From positions 124,001-188,000 of the forward strand of contig NZ_JBPPGG010000002.1 of assembly GCF_051304405.1 (NCBI RefSeq): a stretch of 64,000 nt of DNA, given 5' to 3'. The notes below the pieces were generated by a model. The model did not search any database and was not told the DNA's origin. It saw only the letters and a list, made by a program, of their open reading frames with translations. The translations under genes and the position numbers were made by a program. Below are positions 36,568 through 45,571 of the stretch, one piece after another. The DNA comes from Pedomonas sp051304405. Its GTDB lineage: Bacteria > Pseudomonadota > Alphaproteobacteria > Sphingomonadales > Sphingomonadaceae. Position 1 is the stretch's first letter. Each line of letters begins with the position of its first letter.

Positions 36568-39500
36568 TCAGTAGTCGCGCGACCACTTCAGGCTGACGTT
36601 GGTGCTGCCGAGCGTTGCCACCTGCGACAGCAGGCTGAGGGTGCGGGTGAGGTCGATCTCGACCAGGGTGGCGGTATAGCCGCGCCCGTCCGTCGCCACC
36701 TCCAGGTAGATCTTGTTGGTGATGTATTTCCCGCCGGAGAAGACCGTGCCGATGCCCTTGTCCTGATCGCCCGGCATGACGCGCAGGCGGTCGATGCCCA
36801 CGGCCTTGCCGACCCGCCCGATGATGTTGAGATCGGCGTTGCCCTCGCGCAGCGCCGCCAGCGCCGCGCCCAGCTGCACGGCCTCGGTTGCGGACAGGTT
36901 GGGCACGCTGGCCCCGAACAGCAGGCGGGAGAGCACTTCCTCCTGCGGCAGGCGGGGCGTGGAGGTGAAGCTGACTTCCGGCTTGCGCGCCGTGCCGCGG
37001 ATTTCGATCATCACCGTGACGTTGTCCAGCGCGTGGGTGGCGACGATGTCGAGGATGGGATCGGGCGGGGTCTCACCGCGCAGGATGATCTGGCCCCGGT
37101 CGAGATCGAAGTCGCGCCCCGAGAACTCGTAGGTGCCGCGCACCAGATCGAGACGCCCGGCGAGCAGCGGCGTTGCGGTGGTGCCGGTGATGTTGAGCTG
37201 CCCTCGCCATTCCGAGTGGAGCCCCATGCCTTCGAGCATCACCTCTTCGGGCGCGGTGATGTCGAGCGCCATCCGGAAGGGCTGCAAGACCGGCGCGCGC
37301 GTCGCCAGCGGCTGGCTGAAGGCAAGCGCGCCCACCTCCTCGTAGGCGATGCGCGGCACCGGGTTGGCCGCCGCCTCGCCGCCCATGCGGATGCGGGTCT
37401 GGGTGACGCGAAGCCGGCCCTCGATCAGTCCGCCCTCGGGGCCGTGGGTGAGGCGGGCCTTGCCGGTGGCCGAGGCCTGAATGTCGTCCCGCCGCATGAT
37501 CGCCGCGCGGTCGAAGGTGAGCTGGACATCCGCCGGGAAGCCGCGCGCCGAGGACAGCTCCAGCCAGCCGGTGGCGGAGACGCGCCCGTTGCGCCCGGCC
37601 GTGCCGCCAAGGCGCACGATGTCGAGCCGGGGGCCGCGAAACACCGCTTCCAGATCCACATTGGTGACGCGCAGGCCGGTTGCGAGGTTTTCATAGGACG
37701 CGCCGGTCGAGCGGATGTTGCCCGCGATGTCCGGGTCGCCCAGCGTGCCGCCAAGGCGTGCCCGGATGATGGCGGGGCCGGAGACTTCGTGGGTTTCGAT
37801 GCCGGTGAGCGCCCACAGGGCGTCGGCCCGGCCATTCCAGCTGATGTTGCCCGACAGTGGCACGTTGCGCCAGTTGACGGGGACCGGAGAGCCGCCCTGG
37901 TATTCCAGCGGCGCAAGCGCGAGGCGCACCGTGCCCGAGGTCTGGCCGTTCTCGGTCGCGGTGAGGGTTGCCTCGGCGCGGGGGCCGTCAAGCTGTGCCC
38001 GGACCCTCATGCCGACCGGCGCGGAGCGGCCGATGAGGCTGGCGCGGTGCAGATCCTGAATGGTGAGATCGGCGGTGGCGGTGGGCAGGCGGCCCTCCTC
38101 CCAGGCGTAGGCAGCGCTGCCGCTGAGGCGGCCGTCGATGCCGGTGCCGGGGCGCACAAGTTCGAGCGCAAGGGCGCTGATCTGCCGGGCGGTGGCATTG
38201 ACGCGGCGGCGGTGCGGCGTCCACACCGCCTCCACCCCCAGCGTTCCCTGACCGAACGCCAGTTCGGTGGGCGACAGGAGCCAGCCGCCGCCGGGGGCGA
38301 TGGCGAAGTCGGCCGGGCGGGAGAGGCGCACCGGCGCGCCCGCGATCTGCCCCGCGCCGGTGACGCGCACGGCCCCGGGCGTGAGATCGGCGGTGCCGTC
38401 GAAGTCGAAGGGCGCGCCCCGTTCGCCCTTCAGGGTGAGGCGCAGGCGCGAGCCGTCGCCCTGACGCAGACTGGTGAGCGCCAGTTGCTCCAGCCGCAAG
38501 GTGGCGGTGGCCACCTGACTGGCGCGGAAGCTGCCGGTGAAGCCGGGATCGTCGGGCGCGAGGCGCAGCTGGCCCCGGGCGGCGAGGCGATCGACGAACA
38601 GGCGGGTGGCCGGCTCGCCCAGCCGCACGGAGCGGCCGGTGATGTCGATGTCCGCCAGGGTCACTCCCGGTCCACCGGGCAGGGTGACCCGGCCCGACAG
38701 GCCGCCGCCCGCGAGCGCCAGCCGCCCGCTCCAGGCCTGCCCGGGCGCCTGATGCAGCACGCCCGACAGACCGATGTTGCCAAGCTGGAAGTTGACGTTG
38801 TCGAGGGTGACGCCGCCGCGCACCGTCATGTCGGTGGCGCCGGAGAGCGGCCCCAGCGCCGAGGCGCCGGACAGGGCGAAGTGGAACCGCTCCAGCCGCT
38901 CGGACCGGCCGGCGAGGCGCAGGCCGGTCAGTTGCCCCGGCCCGAGCGCGGCCTCGGCCAGCCGGGCGTCGAGGTCGATGCGGTAATCGGGCAGGGTGCC
39001 GGAGGCGGTGAGCACAAGCTGGGCCGGATCTCGCGCGGTGAGAACCTGGGAGGCGCCCGCAAGGGCGTAGAGGGGGCCGCTCATGCGCCCCGACACGCCG
39101 CCGCCGGGGGCGATGTTGAAAAAGCCCTGAAGCTGGAGGGTCTTGCCCGCAAGGCGCAGATCCTCCAGCCGGAACACGCCGTCCTGGCCGCGCGCAATGC
39201 GGCTGGAGAGGCGGGTGTCCGCGCCGATGAGGGCGCGCACCGGGCGGCTCAGCGGCTCCAGCGGGCGGGTCTCGGCCACGCCGGCAAGGGTGGTGCGGCT
39301 GGCGAAGTCCCGGCCCGCGACGACCAGTTTCAGGGTGAGCGTGCCGCGCGTGATGGTGGGGAATTCGATGCGCTCCAGCGCGCCGTCCAGGGCAAGGCGG
39401 TACTCCTGCGAGCGGAAGTCGACAAACCCCTCCAGCGCCGAGCGGGCATTGGGGCCGCGCAGCACGCCCTGTTCCAGCGTGAGGCGCGGGCCGGGCAGAG

Positions 39501-40866
39501 CAGCGGTGATGCGCCCGGTGACGGTGGCGCCGGACAGGCGCTGGCCCAGTATGTCGCCAACGCCGGTCACGCGGGTGACCCGGGCCTCGACGGGCATGGC
39601 GGCGAGCGAGCCGCCCTCCGGCCGCAGGGTCAGGGAGAGGCCGGACAGGGAGATGCGGCGGCCAAGGTGCAGGGCGTCGCTGCGGCCCACGATCTCCAGC
39701 TTCGGGTGCTGGACCAGACCTTCCGCCGTCAGCCGGGCGGTGATGGGGGCCGAGCGGATGCCCGGCACCAGGTCGGCGATGTCGCCAAGGCGGGCGGTGG
39801 CATGGGCGTCGTGCAGCCGCCCGCTGCGGATCTCGACCCGGCCCGCGCCCTCGACCGCGATCACATCGGAGCGCAGGGACAGGCGGGTGTCGACCGTGCC
39901 CTTGCGGGCAGTGGCGTCGAGGTCGACGGCACCTCCCGTCGCCAGCAGGCGGCGCAGGAGCAGGGGCAGGTCGGGCGCGGGGCGCACATCCCCGTTCAGG
40001 CGGAAATGGCCGTCGTCGGCGGCAAGGGCGAGGGCAAGGAGGGGCGCATCGCTATAGCTGGCATCCACCGCGCCGCGCCAGCGGGCCCAGGTGCCGTCGC
40101 CGCGCAGGCTGAAGGTGAAGCCGTGGCGGGTGCCGAGATACCCGGCCAGCGCGCCCCCGGTGGGCGCGTTGACGTGGGCGTTCAGGTCCAGCACGTCGTC
40201 CTCCGGCGCGATGGTGACGGCCAGCGCCAGCCGGTCGCCGCTTGCCGCCCCGCCCAGGTTGAGCAAGGCGGTGGCGGTGCGCCGGGTGAGGTGCAACCGC
40301 CCGTTGGCGGTCAGCACATAGCGCTCGCCCGCCGCCCCTTCCTCCAGGATCAGCTGGCCCACCCGCAGGCGGCGGATGGTGATGTCGATGTCGGGCAGGA
40401 GGGGGCGGTCCTCGCCGGTGGGGCGGAACTCCGGCCGGCGCTCGATGATGACCGTCGGCGCGCGCAGGGTGCCGATGTTGACCCGCCGCTGCATCAGGTC
40501 CCACGGCCACCAGCGCATGGAGACGGACGGGATGTGCGCCCAGCGGCCCTTCGGGTCGTAGAGCGAGACATCGACGGCGGTCAGGTGCCCGAACAGGGAG
40601 CCGCGAAAGCCGCCGACCCGCACGGCAAAGCCCGAGCGGGTGTCGAGCGTCTCCAGCTGGCGGGCCACCCAGTGCCGGCCGGGGTCGGTGTCCAGCCAGG
40701 CAACGGCGAGCGTGCCGGCAAGGCCGAGAAACAGCAGGAAAGCCGCCGTCCAGAGGACCAGCTGCCGGACCCGCCGCAGCCAGCGGCGCCGGGTGCGGAC
40801 CGGCAGCGGCGGCGGCGCGTCAGGAGACGCCTCGACGATCGCTTCCGGAGTTTCGCTGCCCGCCAT
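36568..40866 (-). CDS. tamB: Translocation and assembly module inner-membrane protein TamB
   Basis: A 1432-residue AsmA-like lipid-transfer/bridge protein. An N-terminal membrane anchor (about residues 34-54, VLWTAAFLLFLGLAGTLAVAW) is followed by a very long beta-rich taco-fold region. The C-terminal DUF490 domain ends SLLSQVATLGSTNVSLKWSRDY (two parts). With TamA it spans the periplasm and supports outer-membrane protein or phospholipid delivery. Its ATG overlaps the tamA stop by 1 base (TGATG), so the two are translationally coupled. Length is at the upper normal range. Confidence 0.96.
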   Translation of the reverse strand: MAGSETPEAIVEASPDAPPPLPVRTRRRWLRRVRQLVLWTAAFLLFLGLAGTLAVAWLDTDPGRHWVARQLETLDTRSGFAVRVGGFRGSLFGHLTAVDVSLYDPKGRWAHIPSVSMRWWPWDLMQRRVNIGTLRAPTVIIERRPEFRPTGEDRPLLPDIDITIRRLRVGQLILEEGAAGERYVLTANGRLHLTRRTATALLNLGGAASGDRLALAVTIAPEDDVLDLNAHVNAPTGGALAGYLGTRHGFTFSLRGDGTWARWRGAVDASYSDAPLLALALAADDGHFRLNGDVRPAPDLPLLLRRLLATGGAVDLDATARKGTVDTRLSLRSDVIAVEGAGRVEIRSGRLHDAHATARLGDIADLVPGIRSAPITARLTAEGLVQHPKLEIVGRSDALHLGRRISLSGLSLTLRPEGGSLAAMPVEARVTRVTGVGDILGQRLSGATVTGRITAALPGPRLTLEQGVLRGPNARSALEGFVDFRSQEYRLALDGALERIEFPTITRGTLTLKLVVAGRDFASRTTLAGVAETRPLEPLSRPVRALIGADTRLSSRIARGQDGVFRLEDLRLAGKTLQLQGFFNIAPGGGVSGRMSGPLYALAGASQVLTARDPAQLVLTASGTLPDYRIDLDARLAEAALGPGQLTGLRLAGRSERLERFHFALSGASALGPLSGATDMTVRGGVTLDNVNFQLGNIGLSGVLHQAPGQAWSGRLALAGGGLSGRVTLPGGPGVTLADIDITGRSVRLGEPATRLFVDRLAARGQLRLAPDDPGFTGSFRASQVATATLRLEQLALTSLRQGDGSRLRLTLKGERGAPFDFDGTADLTPGAVRVTGAGQIAGAPVRLSRPADFAIAPGGGWLLSPTELAFGQGTLGVEAVWTPHRRRVNATARQISALALELVRPGTGIDGRLSGSAAYAWEEGRLPTATADLTIQDLHRASLIGRSAPVGMRVRAQLDGPRAEATLTATENGQTSGTVRLALAPLEYQGGSPVPVNWRNVPLSGNISWNGRADALWALTGIETHEVSGPAIIRARLGGTLGDPDIAGNIRSTGASYENLATGLRVTNVDLEAVFRGPRLDIVRLGGTAGRNGRVSATGWLELSSARGFPADVQLTFDRAAIMRRDDIQASATGKARLTHGPEGGLIEGRLRVTQTRIRMGGEAAANPVPRIAYEEVGALAFSQPLATRAPVLQPFRMALDITAPEEVMLEGMGLHSEWRGQLNITGTTATPLLAGRLDLVRGTYEFSGRDFDLDRGQIILRGETPPDPILDIVATHALDNVTVMIEIRGTARKPEVSFTSTPRLPQEEVLSRLLFGASVPNLSATEAVQLGAALAALREGNADLNIIGRVGKAVGIDRLRVMPGDQDKGIGTVFSGGKYITNKIYLEVATDGRGYTATLVEIDLTRTLSLLSQVATLGSTNVSLKWSRDY

Positions 40867-42758
40867 CAGAAACTCTGGCCTATGCTCACGTAGAGAAGGA
40901 ACCGGCTTTCCCCCGACTGTCGGTCAAGCGGCGTGGCGAAGTCAACGCGGATGGGGGCAAAGTCGGTGTAGTAGCGCAGGCCGATCCCGGCGCCCCAGCG
41001 GTAGTTGTCGAAGGAGGGCGTGGCGTCGGCGTGCACCGTGCCGCCATCGATGAAGCTGACGATGCCGAAGCTGGAACTGAAGCGCCAGCGCAGCTCGATG
41101 TTGCTCTCGACGAGGGACTTGCCGCCCAGCGGCTGGCCCGCCGCGTCCTTGGGGCCCACCTCCTGGTAGCCGAAGCCGCGAATGGAGCCGCCGCCGCCCG
41201 CGAAGAAGCGGCGGGTGGCGGCGATGCGGTCGCGCGGCGCGCCCCGGATGGTGCCGACGTGGGCGCGGGCGGCGAGCACGAAATCCGCATCCGCGTTCAG
41301 CGGCCAGTAGTAGCTGGCCCCGGCGTCGGCGCGCAGGTAGCTGAAGACGCCGTTCTGCTCCGACAGCTCGGGCGAGACGGTGCCGAACACGCGCAGGCCG
41401 CGGGTGGGGTCGAACAGGTCGTCCGTGCCGTCGAAGTTGACCGAGACCGGCGCGGAGAGCAGCAGGTAGGTGCGATCGCCGAGGGCATCCTCGATGCGGG
41501 CAAGCTCCGCCTCCACATGGGCCGAATAGACCCAGCGCTTCTGCCACTTGGGGCCGGTCTCCCGTTCGAGGCCCGCGCTCACCTCGAAGCGGCGGGCCTC
41601 GTAGGCATCCGGGCTCTCGTGGGCCGCCAGCACATGGCCCACCAGCGAGAGGTCGCGGCGGCGGAAGTTGGAGCGCTGGATGTCGGCGCGGACCAGCTGC
41701 TCCTCGGTGCCGAGGCGGCCCAGGAGGGTCAGCCGCTCCTCCCGCCCGAACAGGTTGCGGTGCTGCCAGGACACCTCCCCGCGCGCGCCGGATTCGGTGC
41801 CGTAGCCGAGGCCGAAGCTGATGGTGCGGTTGCGGGCGGGCTCCAGCAGCACCCGGATCGGCGCTGTCACCTCCTCGGCTTCGGCCGGGGTGCCCTCGGG
41901 CAGGTAGGGCTCGACAGTCGCCTGGGAGAACAGGCCGGTCTCCAGAATGGCCTCGCGGAAATCCTCCAGCCGGCGCTGGTCGTAGGGATCGCCGGTGCGG
42001 AAGCGGGCGAGGCTCGCCACATGCCCGGGCACCAGCACCGGCGTGCCGCCCACCTCGATGGGGCCGAAGCGCGCCCGGGGGCCGGGCGACGCGGGAAGGG
42101 AATAGGAGACGGTGCGGCTGTCATGATCGACGATCACCCGGCGCTCGCCCAGCCGGGCGAAGGGGTAGCCGCGCCGGGGCAGCTCCTGCCGCAGCCGCGT
42201 CTCCGCTTCCAGAATGGCCGAGACGGCGGCGGGGGCCTCGGGCTCAAGGCCCGCGATCTCGTGCAGCAGTGGCTGGAGGGGCGGGGGCGCGTCGATCGTC
42301 ACGGACGAGAAGCGGTAGCGCGGCCCGGGGTCGGCGGTGAGGGTGACGACGAGGCTTGAGGTCTCGTGCGCGCCGCTTTCGTCGCCCCGCGCGGTGGAGG
42401 CGGTGACCCGTCCCGCGAAATACCCCTCCGATTCAAGCAGTTGCTCGGCGAGCTGCGTGTCCGCCGCGATGCGGCGGCGGATCTGGGCCAGGCTGTCGGC
42501 GGCCTCGCCCCGGTTCGCCCACAGGGTGGAGAGCTCCTTCAGCCGCTTCTCCAGCCCGAGCGCCTCAAAGCCCTGAAAGACAACTCTGTAACGAAGGGAA
42601 GCGGCAGGTTCGGGCGCTGCCTCGGGGGTGCGTGGCTCGGGGGTGGTCTGGATGTGGTCTTGGGCGGTCATGGCCCGGGCGGGCGCCAGCGGCGACGCCA
42701 GCAGGAGGCCGGCAAGACCGGCGCAAGTCATTGTGAATGCAATCCCCCAACGCATCAT
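40866..42758 (-). CDS. tamA: Omp85-family outer-membrane protein TamA
   Basis: A 630-residue outer-membrane barrel. A signal peptide ends near APARA (residue 29). POTRA domains occupy about 50-290 and the 16-strand Omp85 barrel fills the rest, with GGGGSIRGFGY (the conserved lid-loop RGF motif) and a terminal aromatic residue (IGQSF), the usual barrel end. Gene order tamA-tamB with a 1-bp overlap is the classical arrangement. The POTRA part is longer than in E. coli TamA (577 residues). Confidence 0.95.
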   Translation of the reverse strand: MMRWGIAFTMTCAGLAGLLLASPLAPARAMTAQDHIQTTPEPRTPEAAPEPAASLRYRVVFQGFEALGLEKRLKELSTLWANRGEAADSLAQIRRRIAADTQLAEQLLESEGYFAGRVTASTARGDESGAHETSSLVVTLTADPGPRYRFSSVTIDAPPPLQPLLHEIAGLEPEAPAAVSAILEAETRLRQELPRRGYPFARLGERRVIVDHDSRTVSYSLPASPGPRARFGPIEVGGTPVLVPGHVASLARFRTGDPYDQRRLEDFREAILETGLFSQATVEPYLPEGTPAEAEEVTAPIRVLLEPARNRTISFGLGYGTESGARGEVSWQHRNLFGREERLTLLGRLGTEEQLVRADIQRSNFRRRDLSLVGHVLAAHESPDAYEARRFEVSAGLERETGPKWQKRWVYSAHVEAELARIEDALGDRTYLLLSAPVSVNFDGTDDLFDPTRGLRVFGTVSPELSEQNGVFSYLRADAGASYYWPLNADADFVLAARAHVGTIRGAPRDRIAATRRFFAGGGGSIRGFGYQEVGPKDAAGQPLGGKSLVESNIELRWRFSSSFGIVSFIDGGTVHADATPSFDNYRWGAGIGLRYYTDFAPIRVDFATPLDRQSGESRFLLYVSIGQSF

Positions 42759-42878
42759 CTGATTGGTCTACCCGATCCTGCCGCCGAGAACAGGGAGAAT
42801 AATGCGTGGGGCGGCAGCCAGACTTGGCCGCGCGGTTAATGGAAGGGAATTTGCCCCGGCGGCTCCGGTCGGCGCGGC

Positions 42879-43088
42879 TCAGTGCAGCTCGCCGACGGGG
42901 TCCTCCAGCTGGAGAATCTGGATGGCGTGCTCGACGGCGCGCCAGTGGAGAAACAGCTGGTCGTTGCCGCAGGCCCGGTTGCGATCGGCCTGACCGGCGG
43001 CCTCAAGAATGGCGTCTTCCCCATGCCACTGGATCAGATCCTGGGCCACCTTGTAGGCCGATATGTCATAAATGGTTAACTGATGCAT
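42879..43088 (-). CDS. Small hypothetical protein (69 residues)
   Basis: MHQLTIYDISAYKVAQDL begins a short acidic helical protein. ILEAAGQADRN and HWRAVEHAIQILQLED form probable helices. I recall similar 60-70-residue proteins (IYDIS/AYKVAQDLI) recurring across alphaproteobacteria as unannotated genes. The start is ATG 43088, within a longer open frame that runs upstream without sense. The function is unknown. Confidence 0.72.
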   Translation of the reverse strand: MHQLTIYDISAYKVAQDLIQWHGEDAILEAAGQADRNRACGNDQLFLHWRAVEHAIQILQLEDPVGELH

Positions 43089-43446
43089 TCTCAGCTCCGA
43101 TCGTGCGGATCTTCGCACCCCTTGGCGCTCCCCCTTGGCATCGCCTCGGGAATCGTCTACGGGCAGCCGCGCCCGCCGAGGTCGAGTGTTCACCTTTTTG
43201 GTTGGGAAAAGGTTTACGGACCCGACTCGGGAAAGTCGCCTGTAGCATATCGGATGCGCCTGGACTGTCCCGTTTCGCTTCCGCACGCTCGTCCTGGCTT
43301 GTTTTCTGGCAGCATTGGGGCCAGATGGACACGGGGGCGTCGATCGCAGGCGAAAGGTCGGCGCTTTTTTTGTGGGTGCGGTGTCGCGTTCTCCGGGGGG
43401 TATGGCGCAGCCTGTGCTGCCGGGACGTGCATGAAGGAGAGCTGCT
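43089..43446. other. Intergenic stretch between two small divergent genes
   Basis: This is 358 bp without a convincing ORF. A short inverted repeat, CCTTTT-TGGTTGGG-AAAAGG, lies near 43194-43213, and the rest is unremarkable. Promoters of both small genes should be here, but I cannot assign -35/-10 boxes. Confidence 0.5.
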
Positions 43447-43626
43447 ATGAAGCCTGTCGCCGGTGGCGTCTGGATCTTTCTGGGAGTGGTGATCGGCATT
43501 GTCGCCGGCTGGGCCGTCGGCCAGGCGAGCCTCGGCCTCGTCGCCGGACTGGCGGTCGGCGTCGCCCTTGCCGCCATCGTGACGATCCGCGATCTGCGCC
43601 GCGAGCACCGCGACGGGCAGGAGTGA
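43447..43626 (+). CDS. Small two-helix membrane protein (59 residues)
   Basis: Translation from ATG 43447 gives MKPVAGGVWIFLGVVIGIVA, then a Gly-rich turn, then a second hydrophobic stretch (LGLVAGLAVGVALAAIVTI) and a charged tail RDLRREHRDGQE. This is two membrane helices with a cytosolic end. A strong GAAGGAGAG ribosome site is 7 bp upstream, which supports translation despite the small size. No family is recognised. Confidence 0.72.
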   Translation: MKPVAGGVWIFLGVVIGIVAGWAVGQASLGLVAGLAVGVALAAIVTIRDLRREHRDGQE

Positions 43627-43730
43627 CGAGGGGCAGGGCCTGAAGAAAAAGGGGCGCGTAAAGAAAAAGGGGCGCGTTGCCCGCGCCCCTGCTTGTTGCC
43701 GGATTGATGCCCGCTGTCCCGGAGCCGGCC

Positions 43731-44405
43731 TCAGAGCCGGCGGCCGACCCAGACCACCCGGCCCACGAGATCAAGCGATTCGGGCGGGCAGTCCTCCCAC
43801 GAGGAATAATTCGGGTTGTCGCAGCTGGCCCGGACCCGCTTGGTGGTGGGATTGACCGAGAGGCGGCGAATGAGGATGGACTCGTCCGTCCGCACCACGA
43901 ACACGCCATCGCGCAGACGCCGGTCGGCCGTATCCACCAGAATGTGATCCCCCTCCGCCAGGGTGGGGTACATGGAATCCCCGTCCACCCGCAGCACCGA
44001 CAGGGCCTCGACCCCGCCCGAGGCGATGGAGCGTGCCCACTGCGCCTGGAAGGCGAGGGCGCTCTCCGGCCCGCTGGCCGGGGAGGCTTCGGTGGGCAGA
44101 ACCTTGCCGTCCGGCGTCAGGTGCGGCACCAGCACATAGTCCCGCGAATCGCTCACCAGCTGCGGCTCGTTGTGCACCGCGCGCCCGATCGGACCCGGAG
44201 GGCCGCCCAGCTCCTGCTCCGACACGCCGAAGTGGGCCGCCAGCCGCCGCCGGTCATCCTCCGCCAGCTTGCGGGGAACGCCGCGCTTGATGAACTGCTG
44301 AATGTAGGTGGGATTGCGGCCCAGCATCCGCGACAGGGACGCGTAGTCGTCTCCCCGTTCCTGGATCAGGCGATCCAGCGTCTGTCGTACGGATTCACTC
44401 TCCAT
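43731..44405 (-). CDS. LexA/CI-like repressor with HTH and S24 peptidase domain
   Basis: A 224-residue regulator. The N-terminal XRE-like HTH is at about residues 7-60 (YASLSRMLGRNPTYIQQFIK) and the C-terminal S24 domain at about 130-220. Ser144 in GDSMYPTL is the nucleophile. The position of the catalytic Lys (usually xKRL) reads ILIRRL with Arg180, so self-cleavage may be lost. It is not canonical LexA, which has a winged-helix N-terminus. Paired TAGG-N6-CCTA operators lie upstream, and a Cro-sized gene is transcribed the other way, as in phage immunity regions. Confidence 0.9.
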   Translation of the reverse strand: MESESVRQTLDRLIQERGDDYASLSRMLGRNPTYIQQFIKRGVPRKLAEDDRRRLAAHFGVSEQELGGPPGPIGRAVHNEPQLVSDSRDYVLVPHLTPDGKVLPTEASPASGPESALAFQAQWARSIASGGVEALSVLRVDGDSMYPTLAEGDHILVDTADRRLRDGVFVVRTDESILIRRLSVNPTTKRVRASCDNPNYSSWEDCPPESLDLVGRVVWVGRRL

Positions 44406-44494
44406 CGTCTCGACCCCTTGTTGCCATGCGCCAGGCGGCAGAGGGGCGCGGGCCTCGTGCAGCGGCGCTGCGCCGCCCGAGGCGCTTGCCCTTC

Positions 44495-44584
44495 CCTATG
44501 AATATAGGATTTGCCCTAGACAACAACAGGAATATTCCATAGTAGGAAAAAACCTATGATAACCATAAGAAGATAGGAAAACTC
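44495..44584. promoter_or_regulatory. Divergent operator region: two TAGG-N6-CCTA sites plus a half-site
   Basis: TAGG-N6-CCTA occurs at 44505-44518 and at 44543-44556, 38 bp apart centre to centre. A third TAGG half-site (44574-44577) lies 8 bp before the small gene start. CCTAT-GAAT-ATAGG (44495-44508) and GGAATATTCC (44529-44538) are further palindromes. TATGAT (44555-44560) is a good -10 box for the rightward gene, overlapping the second operator. The whole intergenic region is AT-rich compared with its neighbours. Confidence 0.68.
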
Positions 44585-44773
44585 ATGGCAACACCGATCC
44601 TGGCGGAAATCGAAAGCGTCCTGCGGGAGACGGGGATCGCGCCCTCGCGGTTCGGCCGCACGGTGATGGGCGACCCGCGGCTGGTGTTCGACCTGCGGCG
44701 GGGGCGCTGCCTGACTCCGGCCAATGTCCAGCGGGTGCGGATCGCCCTGCATCAGCTCGCCGCCGGGGCCTGA
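44585..44773 (+). CDS. Small Cro-sized regulator candidate (62 residues)
   Basis: A 62-residue basic protein, ILAEIESVLRETGIAPSRFG then DPRLVFDLRRGRCLTP and a final helix VQRVRIALHQLA. The spacing suggests a degenerate helix-turn-helix, and I recall short alphaproteobacterial proteins with the FG-DP-LV-DLR pattern. It is divergent from the S24 repressor across the operators, which suggests a Cro-like partner or an auto-controlled target. This is inference from size, charge and position. Confidence 0.65.
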   Translation: MATPILAEIESVLRETGIAPSRFGRTVMGDPRLVFDLRRGRCLTPANVQRVRIALHQLAAGA

Positions 44774-45197
44774 GCCGTGGCGGCGGCCGCGCTCGCGCTC
44801 ATCGGGCTGGCTCTGGCCGGGCTGGCTCTCATCGGGCTGGCTCTGGCCGGGCTCGTGCTGGCGGGCCTCCGGGTGGCGCGGGGCAGGGACGATCTGTCGA
44901 ATAATGGCAACAGAAGATTAGAATATATTAGAGTCAGGGATGAGAAATATTGCAGAAAAATTCAAATGGGTGACAATGGATGGTTGATCACAACTGTGAC
45001 GGACTCGCGGCATAGTTGGGATTTTCGTGAATCACGTGTATTTAAATCCGCTTTATTGCGCCAAAAGCGGGCGTTCTATTTTGATCGGCATAATAATTGC
45101 GAATTAATCATTCGACGGTCATCCAGAGCTGCCCGGCGCCGGCCTGGTGCGGTGCGCCCGCAGGGGGTGGCTGTGGCTTCCAAGAAGGAGGACGCAC
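44774..45197. other. Low-GC segment and 30-bp duplication, no confirmed gene
   Basis: 44783-44890 encodes a hydrophobic Leu/Ala/Gly run in one frame, with a direct duplication (44798-44823 and 44828-44853, period 30 bp). From about 44905 to 45115 the composition drops to roughly 40% G+C by eye, then returns to normal. The frame starting at GTG 44777 stays open through all of it, but no independent stop defines a gene before bioA. Confidence 0.6.
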
Positions 45198-45509
45198 ATG
45201 AGGCTCACCTGGCAGGATGTCGCAGGCGATTTGCCGGAACCGGACATGCCCGTGCCGCAGCAGGGCTGGGCGACACGGTTGTTCTCGTCATCCCTGGTGC
45301 TGAAGGACATGGAGGAGCGCGGGCGGCTGGAGCGGGTCGCCCGGACGCTGCGCCAGAACGGCGTGTTCGTGGCCCTGCGCGGGCCCGGCGGCAGGCCGGT
45401 GGCGTGCCGGCTGGTCGGCCTCGAGGGGCAGCTGCGCGTGGTGCTGGATTTCGAGGTGGCGGAGGCCGGGGATGCGGCCTTCGGGGAGAGGGGCCTTGTG
45501 GCGGTGTGA
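45198..45509 (+). CDS. Hypothetical protein (103 residues)
   Basis: A 103-residue protein with an excellent AAGAAGGAGG ribosome site before ATG 45198. It begins MRLTWQDVAGDLPEPDMP, and its core reads FVALRGPGGRPVACRLVGLE followed by LRVVLDFEVAEAG, a small beta-rich fold. No signal peptide, membrane helix or known motif is seen. It lies just beyond the low-GC segment and converges on the GGDEF/EAL gene. The function is unknown. Confidence 0.68.
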   Translation: MRLTWQDVAGDLPEPDMPVPQQGWATRLFSSSLVLKDMEERGRLERVARTLRQNGVFVALRGPGGRPVACRLVGLEGQLRVVLDFEVAEAGDAAFGERGLVAV

Positions 45510-45571
45510 CAGGCCGGACCGGGACGGGTGGCGGACGTTTGGCGGGCGACGGGCCGGCGGGCGATGGGCGA

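Noticed and set aside
37033..40893. A 1286-codon + strand frame opposite tamB
   Set aside because: Shadow frame with no recognisable motif. TamB on the - strand has a clear anchor, DUF490 end and coupling to tamA.
43731..45509. Intact prophage or integrative element
   Set aside because: Only a repressor and small ORFs are present. There are no integrase, structural or replication genes and no att duplication at a tRNA.
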